Part shown: positions 26,769 through 38,268 of the stretch, piece after piece
Layout: each line of letters begins with the position of its first letter
Numbering within the stretch: the first letter of the stretch is position 1
Assembly (NCBI GenBank): GCA_022969175.1
Contig: JALJPB010000022.1
Span: 1 to 59,187 of the forward strand
Direction: 5' to 3'
DNA length: 59,187 nt
From: Colwellia sp.
GTDB lineage: Bacteria > Pseudomonadota > Gammaproteobacteria > Enterobacterales > Alteromonadaceae
The notes under the pieces: generated by a model
Databases searched by the model: none
What the model was told of the DNA's origin: nothing
Seen by the model: the letters and a program-made list of their open reading frames with translations, nothing else
Program-made: the position numbers and the translations under genes

Positions 26769-27689
26769 ATGTTATCTATAAAACACCTAGTTTTTTTAAT
26801 ATTAGTTATTATTCAGCCATGCTTTTTTTTAATCGCTAAGCCAACCAATGATGTGAAAAACATTAAATTTCCACTTACCATTACTTTGTTGCCAAAACAA
26901 TCACCGGTAAACACCACTCATGACTATCAAGTGAAAATGCTTAACCTGGCAATGGAAAAAAGTAACAACGCTAATTTTAAACTGAAATTTACCGACGAAT
27001 TTGCCAGCCAAGGACGAGGCATGCGATTGTTAAATCAGGGTGACTTAGACTTAATTGCTGTCGGACCAACAAAAGATAGAGAAGCGCTTTACCATGCAAT
27101 AAGAATTCCACTTTATATGGGATTACTTGGCTATCGTGTGCTTGTTATTCGAAAAGATCGCTATCAAGAGTTTGCAGATATTAGAACACCAGAACAATTA
27201 AAAAAGCTAATCGCTTGCCAAGCAATCCACTGGCCAGATTCTGACATATTAGAAGCCAATGAATATCGAGTTATGCGGGTATTAAAATTTGAAAGTATGT
27301 TTACTATGGTCATTAATGGGCGGTGTGATTATTTTCCCAGAGCGATTACCGAAGGCTACTCTGAAATTAAAGCTTTTTCAGCAATGACAAATAATGACGA
27401 GTTAATGGTTTTTGATGATATTATTTTGAAATATAAATTTCCTTTTTATTTTTTTACCAGTAAAGAAAATAAAGAGATAGCCAATTTATTAACTTTAGGG
27501 TTAAGTAGAGCGGTGGCTGATGGTAGCTTGCTAGAGTTAATGGAAAACCACCCAGCGACCCATCACTTGTTCCCGTTATCTCAATGGCAACATAAACAAT
27601 ATTTTTACTTATTTAACCCACTATTATCACAAAAAACGCCTTTAAATAATGCCAATTTGTGGTTGAAATTAGAAGCAGAGCTGCAATAG
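26769..27689 (+). CDS. Periplasmic solute-binding-like protein (SBP_bac_3 type)
   Basis: The 306-residue protein has a signal peptide (HLVFLILVIIQPCFFLIA). Its fold resembles amino-acid-type substrate-binding proteins: an early strand FPLTITLLPK, the RGMRLLNQGDLDLIAVG motif (quoted as LLNQGDLDLIAVG) where lobe 1 contacts ligand, then VINGRCDYFPRAITEG and a C-terminal FYFFTSKENKEIANLL helix. No permease or ATPase gene is adjacent, so it may serve as an orphan binding or sensing protein. Similar stand-alone proteins are common in Alteromonadales. Ligand unknown. Confidence 0.7.
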   Translation: MLSIKHLVFLILVIIQPCFFLIAKPTNDVKNIKFPLTITLLPKQSPVNTTHDYQVKMLNLAMEKSNNANFKLKFTDEFASQGRGMRLLNQGDLDLIAVGPTKDREALYHAIRIPLYMGLLGYRVLVIRKDRYQEFADIRTPEQLKKLIACQAIHWPDSDILEANEYRVMRVLKFESMFTMVINGRCDYFPRAITEGYSEIKAFSAMTNNDELMVFDDIILKYKFPFYFFTSKENKEIANLLTLGLSRAVADGSLLELMENHPATHHLFPLSQWQHKQYFYLFNPLLSQKTPLNNANLWLKLEAELQ

Positions 27690-27807
27690 TTTCCGCTAAA
27701 CGTAAATAAATCCTACCAAAAGTTCTTTTATGTATTTTCACTGAATTCGACTCTGAATAATATCCTGTTAGACTGCTTTTAAATAATAATTAGAACTCAG
27801 GAAGATC

Positions 27808-29988
27808 ATGAATTTCAAATCATCAATACTACTCAGTGGTGTTATTAGTTGTTTATTAATGGCATGTGCTGAAAAATCTACAAAACAAGCAACTCAAGAA
27901 GCTCATTCAATGGATAACAAGGTTCAAACGACTTATAAAGTGAATTACCCTAGTACTAAAAAAGGTAGTGTTGTTGATAGTTATTTTGGCCAACAAGTTG
28001 CCGATCCTTATCGTTGGTTGGAAGATGATCGCAGTACTGAAACTGGCGACTGGGTAAAATCACAAAATAAAGTGACCTTCGACTACTTAGCAAATATTCC
28101 TTATCGCGAAGCAATACAAAAGCGCTTAACAACGTTGTGGGATTATGAAAAAGTAGGTGCTCCTTTTACGGAAGGCAACTATCAATATTTTTATAAAAAT
28201 GATGGCCTGCAAAATCAATATGTTGTTTATCGCCAAAAAGAGGGTGGTGAAGCCGAGGTGTTTTTAGACCCTAATACTTTCAGTGAAGATGCAACAACAT
28301 CATTGGCACAACTTAGCTTTTCAAAAGATGGTTCCATTGCCGCCTATTCTATCTCAGAAGGTGGTAGTGATTGGCGTAAAATTATTATTATTGACGCAGA
28401 AACTAAAGAAGTAATAGAGGAGCCACTTATTGATGTTAAATTCTCAGGTATTTCATGGTTTGGTAATCAAGGCTTTTACTATTCTAGCTACGATAAACCT
28501 GAAGGTAGTGAGTTATCAGCAAAAACGGATCAACATAAACTTTATTACCATAAATTAGGCACATCACAAAAATCAGATGAAGTAATCTTTGGTGCTACAG
28601 CTGAGGAAAAACGTCGATATGTTGGTGGTAATGTTACCGAAGATGATCACTACTTAATTATCTCTGGTTCGGTATCAACTTCTGGTAACGATTTATATAT
28701 TAAAGATTTAACTAAGCCTAATAGCCCATTAGTGACTATTTTAGATCATACCAATTCAGATACCTATGTTATTGAGAATGAAGGCAGTAAATTATTTTTA
28801 GTGACTAACTTAAACGCGGATAATAAAAAAATTGTCACCGTTGATGCAAGCAAACCAAGTGAAGATAACTGGGTAGACTTTATTGCTGAAACCGACAATG
28901 TATTGAGTGCTTCAACAGGCGGTGGTTATTTCTTCACAGAATATATGGTCGATGCTATTTCAAAAGTTTACCAATACGATTATCAAGGCAAGCAAGTCAG
29001 AGAAATTATTTTACCAGGCGTTGGTAGCTCTAGTGCGCTTTCAGGTAAAAAAGAAGATTCTTTACTTTATTATTCTTTCACCAACTATAAAACACCACAA
29101 ACTATTTATAGCTTTGATGTCAACCAAGGGAAGACGTCTGTTTATAAAAAATCGGGTGCGCAGTTTAATGGTGATGACTATGAATCAAAACAAGTTTTTT
29201 ACCCTTCAAAAGACGGTACTAAAGTACCCATGATTATTACCTATAAAAAAGGTACTAAGCTTAATGGTAAAAATCCAACTATTCTCTATGGTTATGGTGG
29301 CTTTAATGTCAGCTTAACACCATCATTTAGTATTACTAAAGCCGTATGGTTAGAGCAAGGTGGTGTTTATGCCGTGGCTAACCTTCGTGGTGGTGGTGAA
29401 TACGGTAAAACATGGCACGACGCAGGTACAAAACTTCAAAAGCAAAATGTATTTGATGACTTTATTGCCGCAGCCGAATACTTAATTGACAAAAACTACA
29501 CCTCAAGTGATTATTTAGCCATTAATGGTGGTTCAAACGGTGGTTTATTAGTAGGAGCAGTAATGTTGCAACGCCCAGATTTAATGCAGGTTGCCATTCC
29601 TGCGGTTGGTGTACTTGATATGTTGCGATACCATACATTCACTTCAGGCGCTGGTTGGGCTTATGATTATGGCACTTCAGAGCAAAACAAAGAAATGTTT
29701 GATTATTTAAAGGGTTACTCGCCTGTTCATAATGTTAAAGCTGGAGTTAAGTACCCGGCAACATTAATTACCACAGGCGATCATGATGATCGTGTGGTAC
29801 CTGCACATTCATTTAAATTTGCTGCACAGCTACAAGCGAAACAAGCAGGTGATGCACCAACATTAATTCGTATTGAAACCAATGCTGGCCATGGAGCAGG
29901 AACACCAGCGTCAAAAACCATTGAACAATATGCTGATATTTATGGCTTTATCTTATTCAATATGGGTTTTGAACAGCTACCTAATTAA
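27808..29988 (+). CDS. Prolyl oligopeptidase (S9A), lipoprotein form
   Basis: The 726-residue enzyme has a lipobox LLMAC (Cys20), so it is probably membrane-anchored in the periplasm. The N-terminal part from [27 protein letters not shown] (quoted as [13 protein letters not shown]) starts the family and leads into a seven-bladed propeller. The hydrolase domain contains [23 protein letters not shown], the nucleophile in GGSNGG (Ser about 576), the Asp in GDHDDRVVP and the His in NAGHGAG. It cleaves peptides shorter than about 30 residues after proline. A clean terminator follows at 30047. Confidence 0.95.
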   Translation: MNFKSSILLSGVISCLLMACAEKSTKQATQEAHSMDNKVQTTYKVNYPSTKKGSVVDSYFGQQVADPYRWLEDDRSTETGDWVKSQNKVTFDYLANIPYREAIQKRLTTLWDYEKVGAPFTEGNYQYFYKNDGLQNQYVVYRQKEGGEAEVFLDPNTFSEDATTSLAQLSFSKDGSIAAYSISEGGSDWRKIIIIDAETKEVIEEPLIDVKFSGISWFGNQGFYYSSYDKPEGSELSAKTDQHKLYYHKLGTSQKSDEVIFGATAEEKRRYVGGNVTEDDHYLIISGSVSTSGNDLYIKDLTKPNSPLVTILDHTNSDTYVIENEGSKLFLVTNLNADNKKIVTVDASKPSEDNWVDFIAETDNVLSASTGGGYFFTEYMVDAISKVYQYDYQGKQVREIILPGVGSSSALSGKKEDSLLYYSFTNYKTPQTIYSFDVNQGKTSVYKKSGAQFNGDDYESKQVFYPSKDGTKVPMIITYKKGTKLNGKNPTILYGYGGFNVSLTPSFSITKAVWLEQGGVYAVANLRGGGEYGKTWHDAGTKLQKQNVFDDFIAAAEYLIDKNYTSSDYLAINGGSNGGLLVGAVMLQRPDLMQVAIPAVGVLDMLRYHTFTSGAGWAYDYGTSEQNKEMFDYLKGYSPVHNVKAGVKYPATLITTGDHDDRVVPAHSFKFAAQLQAKQAGDAPTLIRIETNAGHGAGTPASKTIEQYADIYGFILFNMGFEQLPN

Positions 29989-30046
29989 CGATCAATTCAG
30001 CCTTAACTAAGTTAACTGATAACATTAATTGTTATTTAGACCAAGA

Positions 30047-30070
30047 AACCCGTTTTTAACGGGTTTTTTT
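30047..30070 (+). terminator. Rho-independent terminator after the prolyl oligopeptidase
   Basis: AACCCGTT, loop TTT, AACGGGTT, then a continuing run of T. Stem of eight base pairs, 59 bp after the stop codon. Confidence 0.9.
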
Positions 30071-30164
30071 ATCTGACTTTACTGATCTCGATCAAATGCC
30101 CGACTAAATTAATCAACTACTCTTTATTCGGAGTTATTTAGGTAATTTAGTTATTTATTTTAGG

Positions 30165-30253
30165 GCTTGTTGTGGCGGATGTGGTGGCGAAGGTCACGAG
30201 ACAAAAAAGAAAATCAGCAAGAACAAGAAACAACTGAATCAAATGAAGATTAG
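30165..30253 (+). pseudogene. Possible remnant of a Cys/Gly-rich protein C-terminus
   Basis: One frame reads ACCGGCGGEGHETKK. A neighbouring frame, joined across an A-rich run, reads ENQQEQETTESNED and a stop. Together they look like the Cys-Gly-rich end and acidic tail of a small protein with a one-base change between. No in-frame start is seen upstream. It sits within the gap 29989-30325, which otherwise holds only two terminators. This may be chance. Confidence 0.25.
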
Positions 30254-30296
30254 TAAATCAGTTTTCAGACAATTTTTAAACACTTTTTAAAAATTG

Positions 30297-30319
30297 AAAG
30301 CAGCTAACTAAGCTGCTTT
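30297..30319. terminator. Hairpin terminator between prolyl oligopeptidase and yhhN
   Basis: Arms AAAGCAGCT and AGCTGCTTT with a five-base loop, T-rich on both sides, lie just past the stop of the minus-strand yhhN-like gene. It can serve as a bidirectional terminator between convergent genes. Confidence 0.75.
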
Positions 30320-30325
30320 TTGTTT

Positions 30326-30958
30326 TTATATGTTCCTATTTTTACTACTCAAAATAAAGCCTTTTAACAAAGCATATTGAGCAAAATAGTAGCTGATCAT
30401 AATCAGTATCGACGCGAAAGGTATTGGTTGATAAAACTTATCTATGCCGATAAGCGAGTCAGAAAAAACAAAGCTCAAGCCGCCAAATACTAACCAAACA
30501 TTCGAACGCTTTGATACCAAGGTCACAATCGCCATGATTAACAAAATACTCATATAAGCGAGTACAGGAATAAATAGCTCACCTAAACCACCAGCGATTA
30601 AGCTGAACATAGCAATACCATAAACCCCATATAAAGCGACTAATGTCAGTTTTTTCTTTTCTATCGGTTTTAAAGCAAATAAATAACAAAGATGAGCAAT
30701 AAAAAATGAACCAAGACCAAAAATAAACCAATTAATACCATCATAGTCTAGAAAAAAATCACCAAATGTTGAAAAAACTAAACCGGCAATAAAGACCTTA
30801 CCCGCTTTGCCTTTAAGATGGTTTATTGCAACAAAAATTAATAAAATCATCGGCAAGAGCTTAACCAACCAGCTTAGCGGATAAGGCTTAATCAATATTG
30901 ATAAAATAAAGATTAATGAAGTGAAAAAAAATAGTATTGTCTGGTTTTTAGTGATCAT
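30326..30958 (-). CDS. YhhN family membrane protein (lysoplasmalogenase-like)
   Basis: The 210-residue protein has about eight hydrophobic helices. It contains the family signature around FSTFGDFFLDYDG (about residues 62-74) and FSDSLIGIDKF near the C-terminus, with conserved acidic residues inside the membrane. The eukaryotic relative TMEM86B hydrolyses lysoplasmalogens, and some bacterial members do the same; for this protein the activity is inferred. It follows a HutD-like gene by four bases and is probably cotranscribed with it. Confidence 0.85.
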   Translation of the reverse strand: MITKNQTILFFFTSLIFILSILIKPYPLSWLVKLLPMILLIFVAINHLKGKAGKVFIAGLVFSTFGDFFLDYDGINWFIFGLGSFFIAHLCYLFALKPIEKKKLTLVALYGVYGIAMFSLIAGGLGELFIPVLAYMSILLIMAIVTLVSKRSNVWLVFGGLSFVFSDSLIGIDKFYQPIPFASILIMISYYFAQYALLKGFILSSKNRNI

Positions 30959-30962
30959 AATA

Positions 30963-31535
30963 TCAATGTTTAATCAGTTGAATAACGATGAGGTTAGTGC
31001 CGTTGACCGTTACTTTATCTTTGTTGTTTTTTGAAATAGCCAATAAGTGGCAGCTAGGTAGTTTGATGGTGTTATCGTTAACTGAGACAAGTGTCATGTC
31101 GCTTAGACCATAAACAAAATATTGAACATTAGCATTTAAATTAATTACCTGCTCATTAATATAACGATCAACTTGTGCTTGGTAAACGGATGTTTTGGTC
31201 ATTATATTAAAATCTATGATGGTTCCAGAGGTTAACTTACCAAAAGTTTTACAACCGCCATTAAATGAAGCCATATCCAAGAGTTTATCGAGCTGGTCAA
31301 CTTTTTTACCGTCATGCTCTAGCCGTATGCCATGGCCAGCAATAAGCACTAAGTTACGTGAATAACCGGAGAAGTCAGAAAAAATGCCATCTTGGCTAAC
31401 CGTCGCAATACTCAAACGCCAATCAAAATTTTCAAGGTTTCCATCTTCACTAATTGCTAACTCGGTAGTCTCACCTAAGCCATTTTTCCATGGAATAGTT
31501 TTATAGTGTTCAGGGGAAATAATATTTATAGCCAT
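30963..31535 (-). CDS. HutD/Ves family cupin-like protein
   Basis: The 190-residue protein carries the family opening KTIPWKNGLGETTEL (about residues 12-26) and FDWRLSIATVSQDGIFSDF (quoted as WRLSIATVSQDG). FNIMTKTS lies in the second half. HutD/Ves proteins are bicupins found near histidine-use or cold-related genes; their biochemical role is not settled. No hut genes are nearby. It is divergent from the carbonic anhydrase gene and shares the 162-bp upstream region that holds two 13-bp palindromic motifs. Confidence 0.85.
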   Translation of the reverse strand: MAINIISPEHYKTIPWKNGLGETTELAISEDGNLENFDWRLSIATVSQDGIFSDFSGYSRNLVLIAGHGIRLEHDGKKVDQLDKLLDMASFNGGCKTFGKLTSGTIIDFNIMTKTSVYQAQVDRYINEQVINLNANVQYFVYGLSDMTLVSVNDNTIKLPSCHLLAISKNNKDKVTVNGTNLIVIQLIKH

Positions 31536-31625
31536 AAAATTTGTCTTAAAATAATTGACACGCCCTAGTGCGAGTCGATGTAAGTTATTCTATACAAGTG
31601 AAGATTATTAGTCACCTCAGTAATT

Positions 31626-31672
31626 GACATATTATGTCTAACTCACGTATTATTTGTCCGACATAATATGTC
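31626..31672. promoter_or_regulatory. Paired 13-bp palindromic motif between hutD-like and carbonic anhydrase genes
   Basis: GACATATTATGTC at 31626-31638 and its exact reverse complement GACATAATATGTC at 31660-31672 lie 34 bp apart, between divergent genes. Each is palindromic except at its centre. The same 13-mer occurs at 53882-53894. This is likely a binding site for a dimeric regulator; which one is unknown. Confidence 0.5.
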
Positions 31673-31697
31673 TAAATTAATTGACTGAGGAAAATTC

Positions 31698-32441
31698 ATG
31701 AAGAAATTTATAACGCCATTATTACTGACAAGCTTATTATCATTAACCGCAACATCGACAATTGCCAGTGAAACAGCTTGGAAATATGAGGGTAAACAAG
31801 GAAGTGCTCATTGGGGGGAGTTGTCAGAAAAGTTTGGTTTATGTTCAACAGGTGTTAATCAGTCTCCTATTAATATTACCTCAGTTATTGAAGCAAATTT
31901 ACCACCTTTAACAATGAATTATCATAAAAGCCAAGTCTCAGAAATAAACAATGGCCATACGGTGCAAGCTAATATCACCGGCAATAATACCTTTACCAAC
32001 GATGCCGGAACCTTTGATTTACTGCAGTTCCATTTTCATGCGCCAAGTGAGAATACCATTGAAGGCAAGTCTTTCCCGTTAGAAGCTCATTTTGTTCATG
32101 CCGATCAAGATGGCCGTTTAGCGGTTATTGGTGTGATGTTTGAACTAGGCGAAGAAAATAGCGAACTAGCAAAGTTATGGAAAAATATGCCAGAAGACTC
32201 TCATAGCCAAGCAACACTACTTAAAGAGCTAAGTGCGTTAAATCTAATGCCGAAGGAAAAGAGTTATTATCGCTTTAACGGCTCTTTAACAACACCACCT
32301 TGTACCGAAGGAGTGCGTTGGTTTGTTTTAAAAGACACCATTAAAGCGTCTAAAGCTCAAATTAATAAATTCCGCACGGTTATGGGTACAGATACCAATC
32401 GTCCTGTTCAACCGATTAATGCACGGGTAATTTTGCAGTAA
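31698..32441 (+). CDS. Alpha-type carbonic anhydrase, periplasmic
   Basis: The 247-residue enzyme has a signal peptide ending IASE-like (about residue 23). The alpha-CA motifs follow: WGELSEKFGLCSTGVNQSPINI start, with the zinc histidines in LLQFHFHAPSEN (two) and EAHFVH (one). The substrate-binding YRFNGSLTTPPCTEGVRW closes the fold. Two cysteines, in FGLCSTG and TPPCTEG, are placed for the usual disulfide. It hydrates CO2 in the periplasm. The ATG is preceded by GAGG. Downstream are two hairpins. Confidence 0.95.
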   Translation: MKKFITPLLLTSLLSLTATSTIASETAWKYEGKQGSAHWGELSEKFGLCSTGVNQSPINITSVIEANLPPLTMNYHKSQVSEINNGHTVQANITGNNTFTNDAGTFDLLQFHFHAPSENTIEGKSFPLEAHFVHADQDGRLAVIGVMFELGEENSELAKLWKNMPEDSHSQATLLKELSALNLMPKEKSYYRFNGSLTTPPCTEGVRWFVLKDTIKASKAQINKFRTVMGTDTNRPVQPINARVILQ

Positions 32442-32459
32442 TAGAATTTTAACAAAGCA

Positions 32460-32516
32460 AGGTAACAACATTTGTTGATGCCTTGTTTCCTCAAGTTTGC
32501 ATTGGCAAGCTTGAGG
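32460..32516 (+). terminator. Two successive hairpins after carbonic anhydrase
   Basis: The first (32460-32483) pairs AGGTAACAACA with TGTTGATGCCT with one mismatch and a G-T pair, followed by TTGTTT. The second (32489-32516) pairs CCTCAAG-T-TTGC with GCAA-G-CTTGAGG around a four-base loop. Together they probably end the transcript. The rest of the gap up to 32823 shows no gene. Confidence 0.65.
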
Positions 32517-32823
32517 ATGTTTATTACATCCTTTTGATACTAAGTGTATGGTAACCATTATTATCTTTCATTTTAGTTTTTTCCTACCTATCTACCTAAG
32601 CCAAGCCAAGCAGATTGTTACCCTTGAAACTGAATTGAAATAGTCGCACGTAATTGTTCAACACCGTTTGTTCATTCTTACACTGTGGCGGCTAATATTT
32701 TCGTCACTTAGTTTTACCTTCAATAACTCCAGCTTCAGGCGATTTCTTCACAGCATCAATGCGATCAAATGCAATATTGTCAACTATACTTAGATACCTA
32801 TTTTTCAATAGAGTGATAGCAAG

Positions 32824-33447
32824 ATGTCAAACGATAATAACTGGGTGCTAAAAATGCACCATATAGAATGTTGTAATTGTAGTCATGGCTGTGGGTGTCA
32901 ATTTTCAGGTTTTCCCGACAGTGAAAGTGGTGGTTGTGAAGCTTTGTTAGGCTTTTTTGTTATTGAAGGGCATTTAGATGCTATTGATTTAGCGGGTGTA
33001 AAAATGGTTTTTGCCGCTATGTGGCCACAAGCTATTCATCAAGGTAACGGTAAAGGGGCTTTGTTTATTGATAGCTCAGCTTCTGAGCAACAAGTTACGG
33101 CATTGGCAACGATAATGTCAGGTCAAGCCGGAGGTATGCCAGTTGAAGCGCTCGCTACAACATTCAGTGAATTTGAAGGGCCAATCCTTAAAAGTATCAC
33201 CATGGAAGTTGATGATAAAAACTCATTTTTTGCCATTAAAGATATTGTTACAGTGCAACAAACACCATTGATTAACCCGATGACTAATCAACCACATAAT
33301 GTTCATATAACTTACCCTGATGGTGGTTTTTTCTGGAATGATGGCATTGTTGGTACCACCTCAAAAATGTCGTTAAAATACGGTGATTTATCTTTTGAAC
33401 ATACTGGGCAATTTGCGGCTAAAGCAATAGTGGATTGGAGCAACTAA
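32824..33447 (+). CDS. DUF1326 domain protein
   Basis: This is a 207-residue protein of the DUF1326 family. It has a cysteine-dense N-terminus, CCNCSHGCGCQFSGFP (residues 16-31), plus Cys38 in GGCEAL, which looks like a metal site. The rest is beta-rich with GHLDAIDLAGVKMVFAAMWP. No signal peptide is seen, so it is probably cytoplasmic. Function unknown. It lies four bases before a DUF2182 membrane-protein gene; this pair is often found together, which suggests that they act jointly. Confidence 0.85.
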   Translation: MSNDNNWVLKMHHIECCNCSHGCGCQFSGFPDSESGGCEALLGFFVIEGHLDAIDLAGVKMVFAAMWPQAIHQGNGKGALFIDSSASEQQVTALATIMSGQAGGMPVEALATTFSEFEGPILKSITMEVDDKNSFFAIKDIVTVQQTPLINPMTNQPHNVHITYPDGGFFWNDGIVGTTSKMSLKYGDLSFEHTGQFAAKAIVDWSN

Positions 33448-33451
33448 ACTT

Positions 33452-34207
33452 TTGCTAGCGAGTTTACCTTCAAAACAAAATTGGTCTCGATGGCTACTTA
33501 TTTTTAGTTTGATCGTCGCGATACTGTTGAGTTGGGCTTACATGTTATTTGCGATGGAAATGAATATGCAGCCAGTGTCACATTGGCAGTTCATCGATAT
33601 CGCTATGCTATTTATAATGTGGTCAATTATGATGGTCGGTATGATGTTGCCCTCGGCAATGCCGGTGATATTATTAATTGATAAATTGAATCAGCAGCGA
33701 AAATCTCGACAAGCTAGCTATGCTCACAGTTTATTTTTTGTCTTTGGTTATTTATTAATTTGGACTTTTTACAGTCTAGTCATTACTTTTTTGCAATATG
33801 GTTTACATCACCTGACGTTGCTCAGCCCAATGATGGTAAGTGCTAATGCTACTTTTAGTGCACTATTATTAATTGCTGCAGGGCTATATCAAAATAGCTC
33901 AGTGAAAAAGAAATGCTTAAACTATTGTCGCTCTCCGTTAAGTTTTATTACCACACAATGGCGTGAAGGTATTAGAGGTGCGGTAAAAATGGGCATGCTT
34001 CATGGGCAATATTGTTTGGCGTGTTGCTGGCTGTTAATGGCTTTGTTATTTGTCACTGGGGTGATGAATTTACAATGGATACTGATATTGACGGTATTGG
34101 TTTTAATTGAAAAGCTTATGCCCAAAGGTGAATTATTTGGTAAGTATTTAGGTTTTTTACTGATAGCTTATGGTCTATTTCAATTATTAAAGCCGGTACT
34201 TTATTAA
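33452..34207 (+). CDS. DUF2182 family membrane protein
   Basis: The 251-residue inner-membrane protein has about six to seven helices. The family motif is WSIMMVGMMLPSAMPVILL (about residues 57-75), rich in Met, and the second half has MGMLHGQYCLACCWLLMALLF (quoted as GMLHGQYCLACCW). The Met and Cys content resembles metal-handling membrane proteins, but no activity is known. The start is taken as TTG at 33452 because the first helix would be lost with the next ATG; GGAG from the end of the DUF1326 gene serves as ribosome site. The stop codon sits inside a terminator hairpin. Confidence 0.85.
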   Translation: MLASLPSKQNWSRWLLIFSLIVAILLSWAYMLFAMEMNMQPVSHWQFIDIAMLFIMWSIMMVGMMLPSAMPVILLIDKLNQQRKSRQASYAHSLFFVFGYLLIWTFYSLVITFLQYGLHHLTLLSPMMVSANATFSALLLIAAGLYQNSSVKKKCLNYCRSPLSFITTQWREGIRGAVKMGMLHGQYCLACCWLLMALLFVTGVMNLQWILILTVLVLIEKLMPKGELFGKYLGFLLIAYGLFQLLKPVLY

Positions 34208-34219
34208 AAAGTACCGGCT
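34191..34219. terminator. Bidirectional terminator overlapping the DUF2182 stop
   Basis: Twelve-base arms AGCCGGTACTTT and AAAGTACCGGCT with a five-base loop lie between the convergent DUF2182 and M1 peptidase genes. The DUF2182 stop codon is in the loop. T-tracts on both sides are short. Confidence 0.7.
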
Positions 34220-34244
34220 AATAATCTGGAATTAATTAGCTGAG

Positions 34245-35915
34245 TTAGTTACCCATGATATTCATTACACTGACATAAAAATCAGCATCAAGAGTCACTT
34301 TCACATCCGCTTGGTCGATTTTTACCTTACTCCATTTTGTTGTTGGTGTAAGCCACTGGGTTTTGCCATTAATACTGGCTTTTATCGGCATGTTAAAACC
34401 TTTAATACTATTTCCCCAACGTACTTTCATCACTTCATCGAGCACAAAATACTCTAAAACAGGAATTCGAACATCTCTAAGGTATTGATCAAAAATTTTG
34501 CTCAAATCTTTACCTGAATGCTTCGACATGTAATCTTCAACTTGCTTGGTGGTGACGGTTTGATGATAAAATTCTTTATTAAGGCCTCGGATAATTTCAC
34601 GCCATTTTTCATCATTATCAACCACTTGACGAATAGTGTGCAGCATATTACTGCCTTTATTATACATATCCGAAGAGCCTTCACGGTTAACACCGTAAGT
34701 ACCAATGAGCGGGCTATCATTTTGAATACCTAATCGTGTACCTCGGACATATTGTGCGCCCGCATCTTTACCATAAAAATACTCAACAAATAGTGCTTCT
34801 GAATAACTGGTAAAACCTTCATGAATCCACATGTCAGCAACATCTTTATTGGTGATGTTATTGGCAAACCATTCGTGGCCAGACTCGTGAACGATAATGA
34901 AGTCAAATTTAAGTCCCCAGCCAGTAGAGCTTCTATCTCGACCTAAATAACCATTTTGGTACTTATTGCCATAGGTAACTGAACTTTGATGCTCCATGCC
35001 TAAATAAGGCACTTCAACTAGTTTAAAGCTGTCTTGATAAAAAGGGTATGGCCCAAACCAATGTTCTAACGCTTCCATGGTACGAGGGGCGTCTTTGAAT
35101 TGTTTTTTAGCCTTGGCTAAATTGTCACGCAAGACATAATAGTCCATATCTAAAACGCCATTTTCACCTTGGTATTGTTCGCCAAAATGTACATAGTCGC
35201 CAATATTAATATTTACGCCATAATTATTGATCGGGTTAGTGACTTGCCAATGAAAGGTTTTGGTTTTTCGTTCTTTATTATCTTCAACTTTAACCAAGCG
35301 GCCATTAGAGACATTAGTTAAGTGCATCGGCACTTCAATACTGAGTAATACACCGTTGTCAGGTTCATCAAAGGCTTGATCTTTATTGGGCCACCAAATA
35401 CTTGCCCCTACCCCTTGGCAAGCTGAAGCTATAAAGTCGATGCCGTTGTCATCTTTTTTCCAAGCGATACCGCCATCCCAAGGCGGATTTACCGCCTCTT
35501 TAGGTTGACCAGAAAAATACATGGTTATTTGATATTCTTTACCTATAGTTTGCGGTTTTTCAAGCTCAATAAAATAGCTATAACCGTCTTGTACTACCTT
35601 TAGTTTTTTACCTTCTTGTTCAACTTTTTCTAAAATCATTGGCGCTTGTAACTCAATTTGCAGCGCTTTTTGGTCAGATAAAACCTGATAGGTCATCACA
35701 TTAGTACCACGTAAGCTTTTAGTTGCGGGGTCTACATTTACCGATAAGTGATAATGCTTTAAATCCCACCATGCTCTTTGTTCGGTATTGGTGCCTCTTA
35801 GCATATCTTGATGAGTTATTTCGTCGGTTTGTTTGAATAAGTCGGAGGATATCGCCGTTGAACTTAACGCTAATAAAGCGGCTACGGTAAAATATTTTGC
35901 AAAGGTCTTGATCAT
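34245..35915 (-). CDS. M1 family metallopeptidase (aminopeptidase-like), exported
   Basis: From the ATG at 35915 (the frame is open further upstream without a signal) the product is 556 residues with a signal peptide MIKTFAKYFTVAALLALSST. The gluzincin site is VHESGHEWFANN (HExxH about residue 341) with the third zinc ligand Glu in WIHEGFTSYSEALF. The substrate-binding GxMEN-like motif appears as YLGMEHQSSVTYG. It lacks the long C-terminal HEAT-like domain of PepN, as in the shorter bacterial M1 peptidases. It should trim peptides in the periplasm. Confidence 0.92.
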   Translation of the reverse strand: MIKTFAKYFTVAALLALSSTAISSDLFKQTDEITHQDMLRGTNTEQRAWWDLKHYHLSVNVDPATKSLRGTNVMTYQVLSDQKALQIELQAPMILEKVEQEGKKLKVVQDGYSYFIELEKPQTIGKEYQITMYFSGQPKEAVNPPWDGGIAWKKDDNGIDFIASACQGVGASIWWPNKDQAFDEPDNGVLLSIEVPMHLTNVSNGRLVKVEDNKERKTKTFHWQVTNPINNYGVNINIGDYVHFGEQYQGENGVLDMDYYVLRDNLAKAKKQFKDAPRTMEALEHWFGPYPFYQDSFKLVEVPYLGMEHQSSVTYGNKYQNGYLGRDRSSTGWGLKFDFIIVHESGHEWFANNITNKDVADMWIHEGFTSYSEALFVEYFYGKDAGAQYVRGTRLGIQNDSPLIGTYGVNREGSSDMYNKGSNMLHTIRQVVDNDEKWREIIRGLNKEFYHQTVTTKQVEDYMSKHSGKDLSKIFDQYLRDVRIPVLEYFVLDEVMKVRWGNSIKGFNMPIKASINGKTQWLTPTTKWSKVKIDQADVKVTLDADFYVSVMNIMGN

Positions 35916-36053
35916 AATAAGCGCGAAATTAATAAAGTTAAAAAAAGATAATTTGATAATATCAGTCCCTTGAATAATCACCAAATATCGCTTTTATCTG
36001 TTGCACTGGAATGTTTACAACTAACATCTACTAAAAGATTATAAATAAACTTC

Positions 36054-36083
36054 TTGCTAGTAAATAAAGCCTCAAGGTAGAAT
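36054..36083 (+). promoter_or_regulatory. Candidate sigma-70 promoter of the thi operon
   Basis: TTGCTA (36054-36059), an 18-bp spacer and TAGAAT (36078-36083) lie about 40 bp before the TPP aptamer. Spacing and position are reasonable, but the match to consensus is moderate. Confidence 0.4.
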
Positions 36084-36124
36084 CCTTGCGTCTTGATATG
36101 GTGTAAATGTATATCAAGAAGCAA

Positions 36125-36208
36125 CTTGTCGGAGTGCCAAAAGGCTGAGATCGCATTATGCGGGATCCGTAGAACCTGATCTGATTAACATCAGCGTAGG
36201 GAACAGGC
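36125..36208 (+). promoter_or_regulatory. TPP riboswitch (THI element)
   Basis: The conserved aptamer segments are present in order: CGGAGTGCC, then GGCTGAGATC, the P3 hairpin (GCATTATGC), GGATCCGT-AGAACCTGATC, and ATCAGCGTAGGGAACAGG. It lies 92 bp upstream of thiC. The following leader has no strong terminator with a T-run before the thiC start (GGTGAGAGAGTA-ATG), so control of translation initiation is more likely than attenuation. Confidence 0.97.
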
Positions 36209-36258
36209 GAGAATAAAACTTATCCATAGTCAATTTCTCCTCGTTAATTCTGCCTTAG

Positions 36259-38265
<2,007 letters not shown>

Positions 38266-38268
38266 CTA

